From a bacterium (GTDB lineage: Bacteria > Armatimonadota > JACIXR01), in NCBI GenBank assembly GCA_014360465.1, contig JACIXQ010000012.1, forward strand, positions 1 through 43,238: a DNA stretch of 43,238 nt. The letters run 5' to 3'. The first letter of the stretch is position 1. The number at the start of each line of letters is the position of its first letter. Position numbers and translations under genes: made by a program. The notes under the pieces are model-generated. The model worked only from the letters and a program-made list of their open reading frames with translations, had not been told where the DNA came from and did not search any database. Of the stretch, positions 19,861-28,076 are shown in pieces.

Positions 19861-21060
19861 TCAATTTGGTTTTATTTCGGATTTTCCACCCCAGTGTGGA
19901 GTTAGAAAGAGGTCATCTATGAAGAGAGCATAAGGGACTTCTCCGCTGATATATGTGAGTGCCATTGTCTGCTTTGGCTTGAAGATTGGCCTCTTATCCT
20001 GATAAGTAAGATATTTGTAGAACAGATCGGGCTTTAGGTGGGAGGTGAAGGGAATAGAAAGGTTATCCCTTATGGCTTTTGGTGTTTCCTCAGCAATGTC
20101 CACGAAATAAGGAGCTACGACGACCAATTCAAGGTTGCAATTCTCCTTCTGTGCAATTTGACGGAATTCGCTCTCCAATGTCGACCTGATTATCCTTTCT
20201 CTTCGCGTAAAATCGTCAAAAGGTGATGGTTTAATTGAGTCCTCAAACCCCAGCTTATAAAGCAATGTTTCCTCCAAATTCTTTCCTTCCCTTCTCTCTT
20301 TTTCAAGTTGCTCAATTAACTTATCAATGAGTTCCTCTTCTTCTTCCCGGAAAATAACGGGGTGTCCAGCCCATTCGTCTATTTTCTTTATGTTCGGTCT
20401 CAAATGCTCCCTGTTTAAGAAGCTGATTTTCAGAGGATAAATTATCTTATTAGATGTGAATCCAATCATTATAGGCGTCAAGTCGCCCGCTCCGATTGTT
20501 GCTTTGCCAAATGCTTTCTTATCTATCTTCACTGCTATGAAAAACCATTTCCTATCTATATATGTTTTGAGGATTGAAGGGGCGGAATCAGGTAGCTTAT
20601 ATCCTTCCTTTTTGCACCAGTTGCTCAAAGCTTGTGGGTCGGTAGAGGAAAGGACAGCAACATCGTAAATCCCAATCGTCTGGCGAGATATTACTGTGAC
20701 TGGTTCGCTTTCACCCAGATGTCCCCCAAAGCCATCGAATCCAGAGGGAGCGAGAAGTTCTCCAGGTTTTCTACCATAACCAAGATAATGTAGCAAATCT
20801 TGAACCTGCTCGAAGAAATCCTCCGGTGCTTTCGCTACCCTGGGCTTTGAGGGAACAGGGATTATCCAGGCGAAATCAGAAGCATCGCCCCTGTATTTAA
20901 TGGAGAGAATCAGGATTTCTTGTCCTCCTTCGTAATAGATGAATGCTTGTTGGTCGGCTCTTGAAAAAATCCTTGGAAGGTTGTCATAGGGATAGAAAAC
21001 CACACCATCGGGTAAGGCAGTGGCACATAGAAAAAGGAGGAGCCAGATTCTCTTGTGCAT
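19861..21060 (-). CDS. DUF2330 secreted protein
   Basis: A 399-residue protein with a short signal peptide ('MHKRIWLLLFLCATALPDG') and the DUF2330 pattern: 'ADQQAFIYYEGGQEILILS', 'YRGDASDFAWIIPVPSKP' and 'EDFFEQVQDLL' in the first hundred residues. Later come 'YDVAVLSSTDPQALSNWCKKEGY' and 'WFFIAVKIDKKAFG', then 'YPLKISFLNREH'. The molecular role of the family is unknown. It is the last gene of a five-gene minus-strand group and is a shorter paralogue of the DUF2330-LemA fusion immediately upstream; it lacks the C-terminal membrane helix and LemA-like part. Cysteines are sparse, and no catalytic motif can be named. The ATG follows GGAAGGTGA. Confidence 0.85.
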   Translation of the reverse strand: MHKRIWLLLFLCATALPDGVVFYPYDNLPRIFSRADQQAFIYYEGGQEILILSIKYRGDASDFAWIIPVPSKPRVAKAPEDFFEQVQDLLHYLGYGRKPGELLAPSGFDGFGGHLGESEPVTVISRQTIGIYDVAVLSSTDPQALSNWCKKEGYKLPDSAPSILKTYIDRKWFFIAVKIDKKAFGKATIGAGDLTPIMIGFTSNKIIYPLKISFLNREHLRPNIKKIDEWAGHPVIFREEEEELIDKLIEQLEKERREGKNLEETLLYKLGFEDSIKPSPFDDFTRRERIIRSTLESEFRQIAQKENCNLELVVVAPYFVDIAEETPKAIRDNLSIPFTSHLKPDLFYKYLTYQDKRPIFKPKQTMALTYISGEVPYALFIDDLFLTPHWGGKSEIKPN

Positions 21061-21129
21061 TTTCTATCACCTTCCTATAGCTTGTCTATAGAGTAGTTCA
21101 AAAATTAGAATTACTATCAAGCTGAAAAG

Positions 21130-22842
21130 TTAATTATTGGGCAGTGAAACAGCTTCACCATAGACGAGAGAATCATCTTCCTCGAAGGGAACGGGTTTCT
21201 TGAAGAAAACCAATGGTATGCTTCTGAGTAGCTTGTCATGTTCTCTGACGAGTTTCAAGTAGCGGGCGAGTTCCGCTGAAATCTGTCTTTGCAAACTGTT
21301 GATTTTTTGGATGATGTTTTGTAATTTTTCTCCCTGAATTTGAGGGATATTTTTCAAACAAATAAATAGGTCGGTCAGTATCTCTTCTATTTTCTCCTCT
21401 ATCTTAGCTTTTTCCTCAATATTTCTGTTCATCGTCATTGCTCTGTGGTTCTTCTGAAGCTTTTCAAATAGGCTTTTATCTTTTAGGTTTTCCCCTACGA
21501 GTGGGAACAGTTCATTGAAAAGCGCTTCTCTCTGTTGGAGTAGGCGACGAAAACGCTTACCTGTTTTTTCCAAGTCATCAAGAAGATAATGGAGGTGTGC
21601 ATTTTGTATGCGAGTTTCAATTCCGATATATATAAGGGGACCGAAAAGTAAGAGCAGAAAGAGGATGAACTTCAGAGTTCCCAGGTCTCTGGCAAAAACG
21701 AGGTCGTCCTGAAAAGAGGTATATAAGGGGCTACCAGATACACCCGTGATATAGACTTTACGAGGGAATTTATCTGATTCATTTTCCAAAAGAAACTCCC
21801 CCAATCCCTTAGTCCTTATCTTCACTGTGAAAGGGATTTCTATAAAACTGGCAAGCTGGCGGTTTGTTCCCCTTCCTATAGTGACTTTATAAGGAGCTAT
21901 CACCAGAATAGCTATGCTGTTGTGCTCCTTTTCGCTGAGCTTTTTTACATCCTCCTCAACCTTCATTCCTGCTAAAAGCAGGAGGGTCTCCAGGGGTTGC
22001 AAACCAGCGAGCGTTCTTTCATATGATTCTTTCAGTTCCCCAAATCCCAGCCTATAAAGGATACTGCTTTCAAACCTATTCCCTGAAGATAGGTCCTTCT
22101 TGATTCTGTCTATAACTACCTCCTTTATTTTATCTTTCTCTTTGCTGAAGACGACGGGGTGTTGGCAGAGCTCGTCATATACTACAACTGATGGGCTCAG
22201 GGAAAGTCTGTTGATGTAGCTAATCTTCAATGGGTAGACGATGTGAGAAGAAGCGAATTTAAGCTTTACAGGTGAGAGCTGACCGAAAACGATATGTGGA
22301 CCAAAACCTATAGCGTTAATTCTTATTGCTGTGAAGCACCAGCCCTTATTTATATATTGTTTCAAGATGGGGTAGGCATTAATAGGGATTTTGTAGCCTT
22401 CCTTGTTGCACCACTTGAATAGGGCATCTGTGTCCTTGGAGGATATAACTACTATATCGTATGCACCGAGTTGTTTTCTCTCCTTTTCCTTAACCTCTGC
22501 ATTGGAGCCATTGCCAAAGGTTGGAACATAAAAAATAGGGGGAATTTCTTCGTTCCTTTTTGCAGATGCGACAATATCTTCAACTTTTTGGAAAATATCC
22601 CCTGGCGCAAGGGAAACTTTTGGGGCGGAAGGGGTAGGAATGAGCCAAAGGAAATCATAGGCGGGTCCGGTGTATTTGGTGGATAATATCAGGGTTTCCC
22701 AGCCTTTTTCATAATAGATTATGGCTTCCTGGTCGGCATTGTCTAGTTCTATCTCTGGTTCGTCCTCTTGGAAAACGAAGCCGCCATCGGCGAGGGCAAA
22801 TGCACCTATGAGACAAAGTAAAAAGGCTATTCTCTTCACCAT
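21130..22842 (-). CDS. DUF2330-LemA-like fusion membrane protein
   Basis: Residues 1-20 form a signal peptide and about 25-365 form a DUF2330 domain ('ADQEAIIYYEKGWETLILS', 'YDFLWLIPTPSAPKVS', 'YDIVVISSKDTDALFKWCNKEGY'). A membrane helix follows ('LKFILFLLLLFGPLIYIGI', about 378-396). The last 170 residues are helical and resemble LemA, ending 'LVREHDKLLRSIPLVFFKKP', which parallels 'AVREYNKAVKSIPIVFFIG' in the neighbouring LemA gene. The DUF2330 part should face outward and the LemA-like part the other side of the membrane. I do not know of this fusion as a described architecture. The ATG at 22842 is 9 nt from GGAG; the track start is a GTG two codons earlier. Confidence 0.8.
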   Translation of the reverse strand: MVKRIAFLLCLIGAFALADGGFVFQEDEPEIELDNADQEAIIYYEKGWETLILSTKYTGPAYDFLWLIPTPSAPKVSLAPGDIFQKVEDIVASAKRNEEIPPIFYVPTFGNGSNAEVKEKERKQLGAYDIVVISSKDTDALFKWCNKEGYKIPINAYPILKQYINKGWCFTAIRINAIGFGPHIVFGQLSPVKLKFASSHIVYPLKISYINRLSLSPSVVVYDELCQHPVVFSKEKDKIKEVVIDRIKKDLSSGNRFESSILYRLGFGELKESYERTLAGLQPLETLLLLAGMKVEEDVKKLSEKEHNSIAILVIAPYKVTIGRGTNRQLASFIEIPFTVKIRTKGLGEFLLENESDKFPRKVYITGVSGSPLYTSFQDDLVFARDLGTLKFILFLLLLFGPLIYIGIETRIQNAHLHYLLDDLEKTGKRFRRLLQQREALFNELFPLVGENLKDKSLFEKLQKNHRAMTMNRNIEEKAKIEEKIEEILTDLFICLKNIPQIQGEKLQNIIQKINSLQRQISAELARYLKLVREHDKLLRSIPLVFFKKPVPFEEDDSLVYGEAVSLPNN

Positions 22843-22911
22843 CACCACTCACTCCGCATTATTATTGTTCAATAATTAGACCGTTCTAAAAGATAAAAAG
22901 TTTCAAATAAT

Positions 22912-23478
22912 TTAAAATTCCACTTTGGGGGCTTTTTGGGCTGAAGCTTCTGCTTGGAAGTATGGCTTTTCTTTATCGAAGGGTAAGATACCAATAAAAA
23001 AGACTATCGGTATACTTTTAACAGCCTTGTTGTATTCCCTAACAGCCTCATTATACCTCATCCTTTCAACCGCTATGCGGTTTTCCGTGCCGGCAAGCTC
23101 GTCCTGGAGACGGAGAAAATTCTCGCTTGCCTTCAATTGGGGGTAATTCTCCACAATCATCAACAATCTACTCAGGGCTTGGCTAAGCTCGTTTTCCGCT
23201 AATGCCTTTTCCTGAACGCTTTTAGCTCCCGCTAACTTAGCTCTTGCCTCCGCTATTTTCTCAAACACTTCTCTTTCGTGCTTAGCATATGCCTTGACGG
23301 TAGCAACGAGGTTAGGGATTAAATCGTTGCGTCTTTGAAGGACATTCTCTACCTGCGCCCATTTTTCCTTCACCAGTTGGTCCAGGTAAACAAGGCGATT
23401 ATATTGAGCTTTGATTACAGCATAAAGCAACAGACATATTACTATCAATACAAAAAGAACAATGTACAATCTTTTCAT
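22912..23478 (-). CDS. lemA: LemA family membrane protein
   Basis: A 188-residue protein with one N-terminal membrane helix ('LYIVLFVLIVICLLLYAVI') and the helical LemA domain: 'YNRLVYLDQLVKEKWAQVENVLQRR' follows the helix, then 'DLIPNLVATVKAYAKHEREVF', 'ENYPQLKASENFLRLQDELAG', 'TENRIAVERMRYNEAVREYN' and the closing 'SIPIVFFIGILPF'. LemA proteins are widespread, of unknown function, and often stand next to TPM-domain (YgcG) genes, as here. The SD GGAGGGGT precedes the ATG. The gene is 3 nt from the nucleotidyltransferase gene and 63 nt from the DUF2330-LemA fusion, so the group is likely one operon. Confidence 0.95.
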   Translation of the reverse strand: MKRLYIVLFVLIVICLLLYAVIKAQYNRLVYLDQLVKEKWAQVENVLQRRNDLIPNLVATVKAYAKHEREVFEKIAEARAKLAGAKSVQEKALAENELSQALSRLLMIVENYPQLKASENFLRLQDELAGTENRIAVERMRYNEAVREYNKAVKSIPIVFFIGILPFDKEKPYFQAEASAQKAPKVEF

Positions 23479-23481
23479 TTT

Positions 23482-24234
23482 TTACCCCTCCTTAAGAGAT
23501 TCTAAAGCATACATTATTCTTTCTATCATCTTTATATACTCGTCAAATCTCTTTTCTATTTCATCTCGCCCGAGCTTTTCCTTTCTTTTGCGTAAATCGC
23601 TTAGCCAATTGACGATTTCCTCTCTCACGAAGAACTCCCTTACCATCTTTTGCAATATCTCTTGTTTGTCCTTACTTGCAAACCCTTTAAGGAAAAATAG
23701 AGCCGATAGAAGATGGGAGAAGGAATTAAACGACTTCATAATGACCCTTATAAGGGCATCTCTATCTTTATAGGAGCGGAAGTAAGCCTGCTGGAGACGG
23801 ATGTAGTTGAGCTTCCACTCCCTCTCCATCTGTATCCGTAGGTCATCGGGGGAAAGCTCTATTTCATTAAATGGATCCTCTCCGTATAGTGTGATGTGTT
23901 CCTTTTTAATGTTGAGATATTCTATGGGAAAGGTGTCCAGAGAAGTTTTGATGTAATCAAGTGTGAGAAAAAGTGGTTCAATTAAAGCTCTTCTATTAGC
24001 TCTTTCCACAAGCGGTGCAACTTTCTTCAATAAATGTATATCAACTTCCTTGACTATTAGCATAATGTTCACATCGGAATGACCGGGAAGGAAATCATCT
24101 CTTAGCACGCTTCCATAAATTATGATGCTGAGCAAGTTTTCTCCGAGCGTGTCCTTTAGAGCGAGACAAAATTTTTTCAGCTCGTCCTTCGCCTTTCTGG
24201 GCAACCTTTCAAGCGAATCTATTTTCTCCACCAA
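23482..24234 (-). CDS. MNT-type nucleotidyltransferase-domain protein
   Basis: A 250-residue protein with the polymerase-beta-like nucleotidyltransferase motif 'IIYGSVLRDDFLPGHSDVNIML' (GS...R...SDVN, about residues 38-59). Here the second metal-binding Asp of the usual DxD is replaced by 'DVN', as in several stand-alone antitoxin-like or inactive members. The C-terminal half is helical ('SFNSFSHLLSALFFLKGF', then a coiled region) and could act as a HEPN-like partner domain, though I see no RxxxxH motif. It starts at a TTG (24234) or the next codon GTG, 8 nt from GGAGGTG. Its place between the TPM and LemA genes is unusual, and a role in that envelope system is only inferred. Confidence 0.75.
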   Translation of the reverse strand: MVEKIDSLERLPRKAKDELKKFCLALKDTLGENLLSIIIYGSVLRDDFLPGHSDVNIMLIVKEVDIHLLKKVAPLVERANRRALIEPLFLTLDYIKTSLDTFPIEYLNIKKEHITLYGEDPFNEIELSPDDLRIQMEREWKLNYIRLQQAYFRSYKDRDALIRVIMKSFNSFSHLLSALFFLKGFASKDKQEILQKMVREFFVREEIVNWLSDLRKRKEKLGRDEIEKRFDEYIKMIERIMYALESLKEG

Positions 24235-24257
24235 GGGAAATCACCTCCCAATTATAA

Positions 24258-24845
24258 TCACCAGCTTCCTGAAGCGCCTCCGCCTCCACTTGAACCACCT
24301 CCAAAGCCTCCAAATCCTCCCCCACCACCAAACCCGCCACCCCCGAACCATCCACTACCACTATCTCCTCCCCAGAACCACCAGAAACCATCTTTTTTCT
24401 TCTTGCCTCTTCTTCTGTCAATGCTTTTTGTAGTTTTCAGAAATCCCCATAGAAAAAGAATCAGCACGAAGTAAAAAATCCCCATAATAATTATGGGTCC
24501 CTTATCCACTCTTTCGCCTTGGGAAAGAGGGTTGAGTACAAAGCCAGTGAAAGATCCAAAAAGGAATAGAGAGAAAAATAAGAAAAATAGTAAAGGAAAA
24601 CAGCCTTCTTTGATAAAGTTTTTGCTGGAATGGATAATTCCCAAGATGAGGGTTAGCATTGGGAAAACGAAGAGAAAAAGAAAGGCAAGAAAAGTAAGTT
24701 GGTTAAACAAAATGAGAGAATTTTCTGGTGGAATGTTTTCCACTGGCATCTTCAGATTGTTATGTGAGGCTATTATATGGGCTACCCTATAGGTAGCACG
24801 AAGGAGTGCAAGTCCGTATTTCCCCGCTTTTAGAAAAGGCACCAT
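24258..24845 (-). pseudogene. C-terminal part of TPM/YgcG-like protein, out of frame with its N-terminal part
   Basis: This frame begins 'MVPFLKAGKYGLALLRATYRV', the end of a TPM domain that normally continues directly from the upstream ORF's 'GLCGEIIRK'. It then has two to three membrane helices and a glycine-rich tail ending 'GGGASGSW', the hallmark of the YgcG-type family. One extra base near 24846-24850 (GGATAATGG where GGAAATGG would keep frame) separates it from the N-terminal part. The ATG at 24845 is preceded by AAAGGA at very short spacing, so reinitiation is conceivable. A sequencing or assembly error is the main alternative. The NTase gene follows after 23 nt. Confidence 0.75.
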
Positions 24846-25233
24846 TATCCTTTCTGATTATCTCTCCACAGAGCCCATCGGGGAGAATATCCTCCAGACC
24901 GTATCCCACTTCAATTCTTATCTTTTTTTCTTTTAAAGAAATGAGGATCAATACACCGTTGTCCTTTCCCTTTTTACCTATTCCCCATTGCTGAAACAGT
25001 TTATTGGCAAACATCTCTATGCTTTCACCCTCAAGGGTTTTGATTGTTACGACAGCTATTTCCGCCCCAGTTTTTTCTTCAATAAATTTGATAATTTCCT
25101 CCATTTTCTTTTTGGATTCATCGTCAATGACGCCGGCGAAATCGTTGACATAACCAACAGGTTGAGGGAAGGAAGCAGGTCTGGCAAGGGAAATGAAAAA
25201 GCCAAGCAGAGTAAGGAAAAGGAAAATTCTCAT
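24787..25233 (-). pseudogene. N-terminal part of TPM/YgcG-like protein (frameshifted)
   Basis: The signal peptide 'MRIFLFLTLLGFFISLARP' is followed by a TPM domain: 'PVGYVNDFAGVIDDESKKKM', 'EKTGAEIAVVTIKTLEG', 'GKKGKDNGVLILISLKEKKIRIEVGYGLE' and 'LPDGLCGEIIRK'. After that the reading frame departs from the family ('DNGAFSKSGEIRTCTPSCYL') and stops, while the expected continuation is found in the overlapping ORF at 24258-24845. TPM proteins are envelope proteins of poorly known role that pair with LemA. The track begins at 25284, but the signal peptide starts at the ATG at 25233; its SD is weak. First gene of the LemA/DUF2330 operon. Confidence 0.8.
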
Positions 25234-25277
25234 TCCCGAAAGAGAAGGCGATTTAAAAATTCGTCGGCTTGGTGGTA

Positions 25278-25306
25278 TTAACATTTATTCATTTATCACC
25301 GATAAT
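25278..25306 (+). promoter_or_regulatory. Probable promoter for the secreted protein at 25347
   Basis: TTAACA (25278-25283), a 17-nt spacer and GATAAT (25301-25306). Transcription from near 25313 would exclude the track start at 25269 and supports the ATG at 25347. Confidence 0.5.
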
Positions 25307-25346
25307 AAATATGTTACAAAAATTAACGAAAGGGGTGAAATACTTT

Positions 25347-26549
25347 ATGCGTTTACAATTGTTTTTGCTCGTACTCCTGTTGGTTCCATTGCTTTTGGCT
25401 CAATATGAGCGTCCGAAGAAGAAGCTGATAGAGTATGGCTGGGATGTTCCCTATACCGATTTCGTGCGGCGTCATATAGGGGATATGGAGAAGCGTCCTT
25501 TTGATGGAATTGTCCTTAGGTTTAAAGGTGGTTGGAAGGCATCTCCAGCCCATATATTCCGCAAGAGCGTCGCCGACCCAAAGGAATATGAGGAGGACCT
25601 AAAAAATCTGAAAGCGACGAAATTCACCAGATTTACCGATAATTTTGTCCTGGTCTGGGGAACGAGGGAAAAGGACTGGGATTGGTTCAACGAGAACGAC
25701 TGGAAAGCCACCGAGAAAAACATCCGCTTGATAGCATCCGTTGCCAAAGCAGGAGGATTGGTCGGCATTTGTTTTGACCCAGAGCCCTATGATGGGAACC
25801 CTTGGCATTATCCGAGTTTGCTGAATGCGAAGACCAAATCTTTTGAAGATTACTGGAAGCGTGTGAGGGAATGTGGTGCACGATTTATCCGGGCGCTCCA
25901 GAGCGAATTCCCTAATATTCGCATACTTACTTTTTTCCAAACAAGCATCTTTCCTGATATCGTAGACATCGCTGACCCTGCCAAGAGGATGGAGAGCCTT
26001 TCCCAGCACGGCTATGGTCTTTTACCTGCTTTCCTGAATGGGATGTTGGATGCGGCTAATTCGCAGGTTATTATCATAGATGGCAATGAGCCTGCCTATT
26101 ATTACCGCGATCCTGATGACTATTTTCGTGCCTACCACCTGATGCGGCAAAGGGGACTGTCTCTTATTGCGCCTGAGAATAGAAAGAAGTATACACTACA
26201 GGTGCAAGCGGGATTCGCCCTCTATCTGGATTATTATTTCGGCTTAATACCGAAGGAATATGAATGGGGACGCTTGAGCCATTTCCTTGCTCCCGATGAG
26301 AGGACCCGATGGTGTGAGCACAATGTCTATTATGCCCTTTATACCACCGATGAATATGTCTGGTGTTACAGCGAAAGAATGGACTGGTGGGGTACGCAAA
26401 AGGGGTCCGATTGGTATGGTTTAATCCCTCAGGGGGCAGAGGAGGCGATTCGTTCTGCGAGGAATAAGATAGATAAAGGTGAACCGTTGGGCTTCGGTAT
26501 AAAAGATGTTATAGAAGCTGGGCAAACGAGGATGCATGCAGGGCAATGA
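25347..26549 (+). CDS. Secreted TIM-barrel-like protein of unknown function (glycosidase-like)
   Basis: I do not recognise a named family. The 400-residue protein starts with a signal peptide ('MRLQLFLLVLLLVPLLLAQ'). Its body looks like a glycoside-hydrolase-type barrel, with 'FDGIVLRFKG', 'NFVLVWGTREKDWDWFNEN', 'GGLVGICFDPEPYDGNPW', 'IRILTFFQTSIFPDIVDIA' and 'VIIIDGNEPAYYY', then 'YVWCYSERMDWWG'. Acidic residues in 'FDPEPY', 'IDGNE' and 'CYSERMDWW' lie at strand ends where catalytic carboxylates usually sit, but this is inference. Aromatic content is high, as in sugar-binding proteins. GGGGTGA lies about 8 nt before the ATG at 25347. The gene is divergent from the TPM operon. Confidence 0.65.
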   Translation: MRLQLFLLVLLLVPLLLAQYERPKKKLIEYGWDVPYTDFVRRHIGDMEKRPFDGIVLRFKGGWKASPAHIFRKSVADPKEYEEDLKNLKATKFTRFTDNFVLVWGTREKDWDWFNENDWKATEKNIRLIASVAKAGGLVGICFDPEPYDGNPWHYPSLLNAKTKSFEDYWKRVRECGARFIRALQSEFPNIRILTFFQTSIFPDIVDIADPAKRMESLSQHGYGLLPAFLNGMLDAANSQVIIIDGNEPAYYYRDPDDYFRAYHLMRQRGLSLIAPENRKKYTLQVQAGFALYLDYYFGLIPKEYEWGRLSHFLAPDERTRWCEHNVYYALYTTDEYVWCYSERMDWWGTQKGSDWYGLIPQGAEEAIRSARNKIDKGEPLGFGIKDVIEAGQTRMHAGQ

Positions 26550-26558
26550 GAAATGAGG

Positions 26559-26587
26559 TTGATTAGATTTACGATGTTCGTTATTAT
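26559..26587 (+). promoter_or_regulatory. Probable promoter for CorC/HlyC-family gene
   Basis: TTGATT (26559-26564), a 17-nt spacer and TATTAT (26582-26587), followed by a short leader with the SD AAAAGGAG at 26613-26620. Confidence 0.5.
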
Positions 26588-26629
26588 TATTTAATGTAAG
26601 ATTAGTTCTCGTAAAAGGAGAGTGATTGC

Positions 26630-27943
26630 TTGGACGATTCAAGTATTTTGATCTGGCTTTTAGTAGCAGGAATCATTCTGTTCAATGGATTGTTGGCGGC
26701 AGCGGAAATAGGGGTGATATCCTTACGTAGGAGTAGGTTAAAGTATCTGGCGGAGGTAGACGAGCGGGCACGGATAATCTCGCAATTATTGGAGAAGCCC
26801 GAAATTTTCTTCGCTTCTCTTCAAGTATGGGTAACCCTTCTTGGTGTTGGCGGTGGTGCTGTCTCCACGCTTCTTTCTATACGGATATTTTCCTCTATCT
26901 TGGGTAAAGGGTATGAGGAGGTATCCGCTCTATGTGGTTCTCTATTGATGACTTTTCTTCTTCTCCTCTTTGGTGAGCTTGTTCCCAAGAACCTGGCAAT
27001 TCGCAAGGCGGAGGCATTTTCCTTAGCTTCTGCGAGGTTCATAAAATTCCTTTTCTTAGCTGCCTACCCAGCAGTGAAGGTGTTAGCTCCTATCAGTGCT
27101 TGGATAGCTTCATTGCTCGGTGGTGGAGACAAATTAGAAGGTGTGGAGACGATAACGGAAGAGGAAATCCAACTCCTCCTTGAGGAGGGTTCAAAGGAGG
27201 GGAGCATAGAGGAAGAGGAGAAGGAGATGATTGCCTCGATTTTCGATTTTACAGATACTACAGCTAAGGAGATAATGGTACCTCGTATAGATGTAGTAGG
27301 AGTAGAGGCGGATGATAGCGTGGAGAAAGTGTTGGAGGTTGTTTCAAAAACGGGATATTCGCGCCTCCCCGTCTATAAGGAAAATATGGACAACATCATA
27401 GGAATAGTGCATGCGAAGGACGCCATTCGCAAATATAGGGAAGGTAAACGGACAACACCAGCGAGACGCATAGCTCGCCCCGCATTTTTTGTCCCCGAAT
27501 CCAAGAAGATAGACGAGTTGTTGAAGGAAATGCAGAGGAAGAGGGCGCAGATGGCGATTGTTGTTGATGAATATGGAGGAACAGCGGGAATAGTAACACT
27601 GGAGGATATACTTGAGGAAATAGTGGGAGAGATAAAGGACGAGTACGATAAGGAAAGCGAACTCATCCAAAGAATTGATGAAAATACGGCGATAGTTGAT
27701 GCACGTGCGTTGATAGAGGATGTCAACGAGGAATTGGGATTATCCCTTTCCGATGAGGAAGCAGATACTATGGGAGGACTAATGTATGCCTTGTTGGGAA
27801 AGGTGCCGGAGGAGGGGGAAAATGTTGAGTTGGAAGATGCTATCCTGACTGTTGAGAAGACGGATGGCAAGCGGATCACCAAAGTGCGGATAACGAAAAA
27901 GGAACCTGTTGAGGAGGACGAACGAAAGGATAATTTTAATTAA
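26630..27943 (+). CDS. CNNM/CBS/CorC-domain (HlyC/CorC family) membrane protein
   Basis: A 437-residue protein with an N-terminal CNNM (DUF21) membrane region (about 1-180; 'NGLLAAAEIGVISLRRSRL', 'SLLMTFLLLLFGELVPKNLAIRKAE'). A pair of CBS domains follows ('EIMVPRIDVVGVEADDSVEKV', 'IIGIVHAKDAI', 'QMAIVVDEYGGTAGIVTLEDILEEIVGEI'), and the protein ends with a CorC/HlyC C-terminal domain ('LIEDVNEELGLSLSDEEADTMGGLM'). Members are linked to magnesium and other divalent cation efflux or homeostasis; the old 'hemolysin' label is historical. The start is a TTG at 26630, 9 nt from GGAG. The class A PBP gene follows 130 nt downstream from its own promoter. Confidence 0.92.
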   Translation: MDDSSILIWLLVAGIILFNGLLAAAEIGVISLRRSRLKYLAEVDERARIISQLLEKPEIFFASLQVWVTLLGVGGGAVSTLLSIRIFSSILGKGYEEVSALCGSLLMTFLLLLFGELVPKNLAIRKAEAFSLASARFIKFLFLAAYPAVKVLAPISAWIASLLGGGDKLEGVETITEEEIQLLLEEGSKEGSIEEEEKEMIASIFDFTDTTAKEIMVPRIDVVGVEADDSVEKVLEVVSKTGYSRLPVYKENMDNIIGIVHAKDAIRKYREGKRTTPARRIARPAFFVPESKKIDELLKEMQRKRAQMAIVVDEYGGTAGIVTLEDILEEIVGEIKDEYDKESELIQRIDENTAIVDARALIEDVNEELGLSLSDEEADTMGGLMYALLGKVPEEGENVELEDAILTVEKTDGKRITKVRITKKEPVEEDERKDNFN

Positions 27944-28036
27944 AGGAAACTCAATTGCGGAAAATGCCTTATAGATGTAGGGAGCGGATTTGCATTTCCA
28001 AAATATTTCATATGAGTTAGGGAATTCTGCCATTTC

Positions 28037-28065
28037 TTGAAAGAAAAGCGGGAAATTGTTAAAAT
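28037..28065 (+). promoter_or_regulatory. Promoter for class A PBP, nearly leaderless
   Basis: TTGAAA (28037-28042), a 17-nt spacer and TAAAAT (28060-28065). The ATG at 28077 begins 12 nt after the -10 box with no SD between them. The track's TTG start at 28056 lies inside the promoter spacer and is therefore unlikely. Confidence 0.6.
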
Positions 28066-28076
28066 TTAAAAAAGAA

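Noticed and set aside
24258-24350. Glycine-codon repeat as a DNA repeat or CRISPR-like array
   Set aside because: It encodes the normal Gly-rich tail of a TPM/YgcG-type protein; the repeat is a coding consequence.
27373-27882. 169-codon minus-strand ORF rich in Ser
   Set aside because: Antisense shadow of the CBS/CorC region; the low-complexity Ser content mirrors the acidic codons on the other strand.
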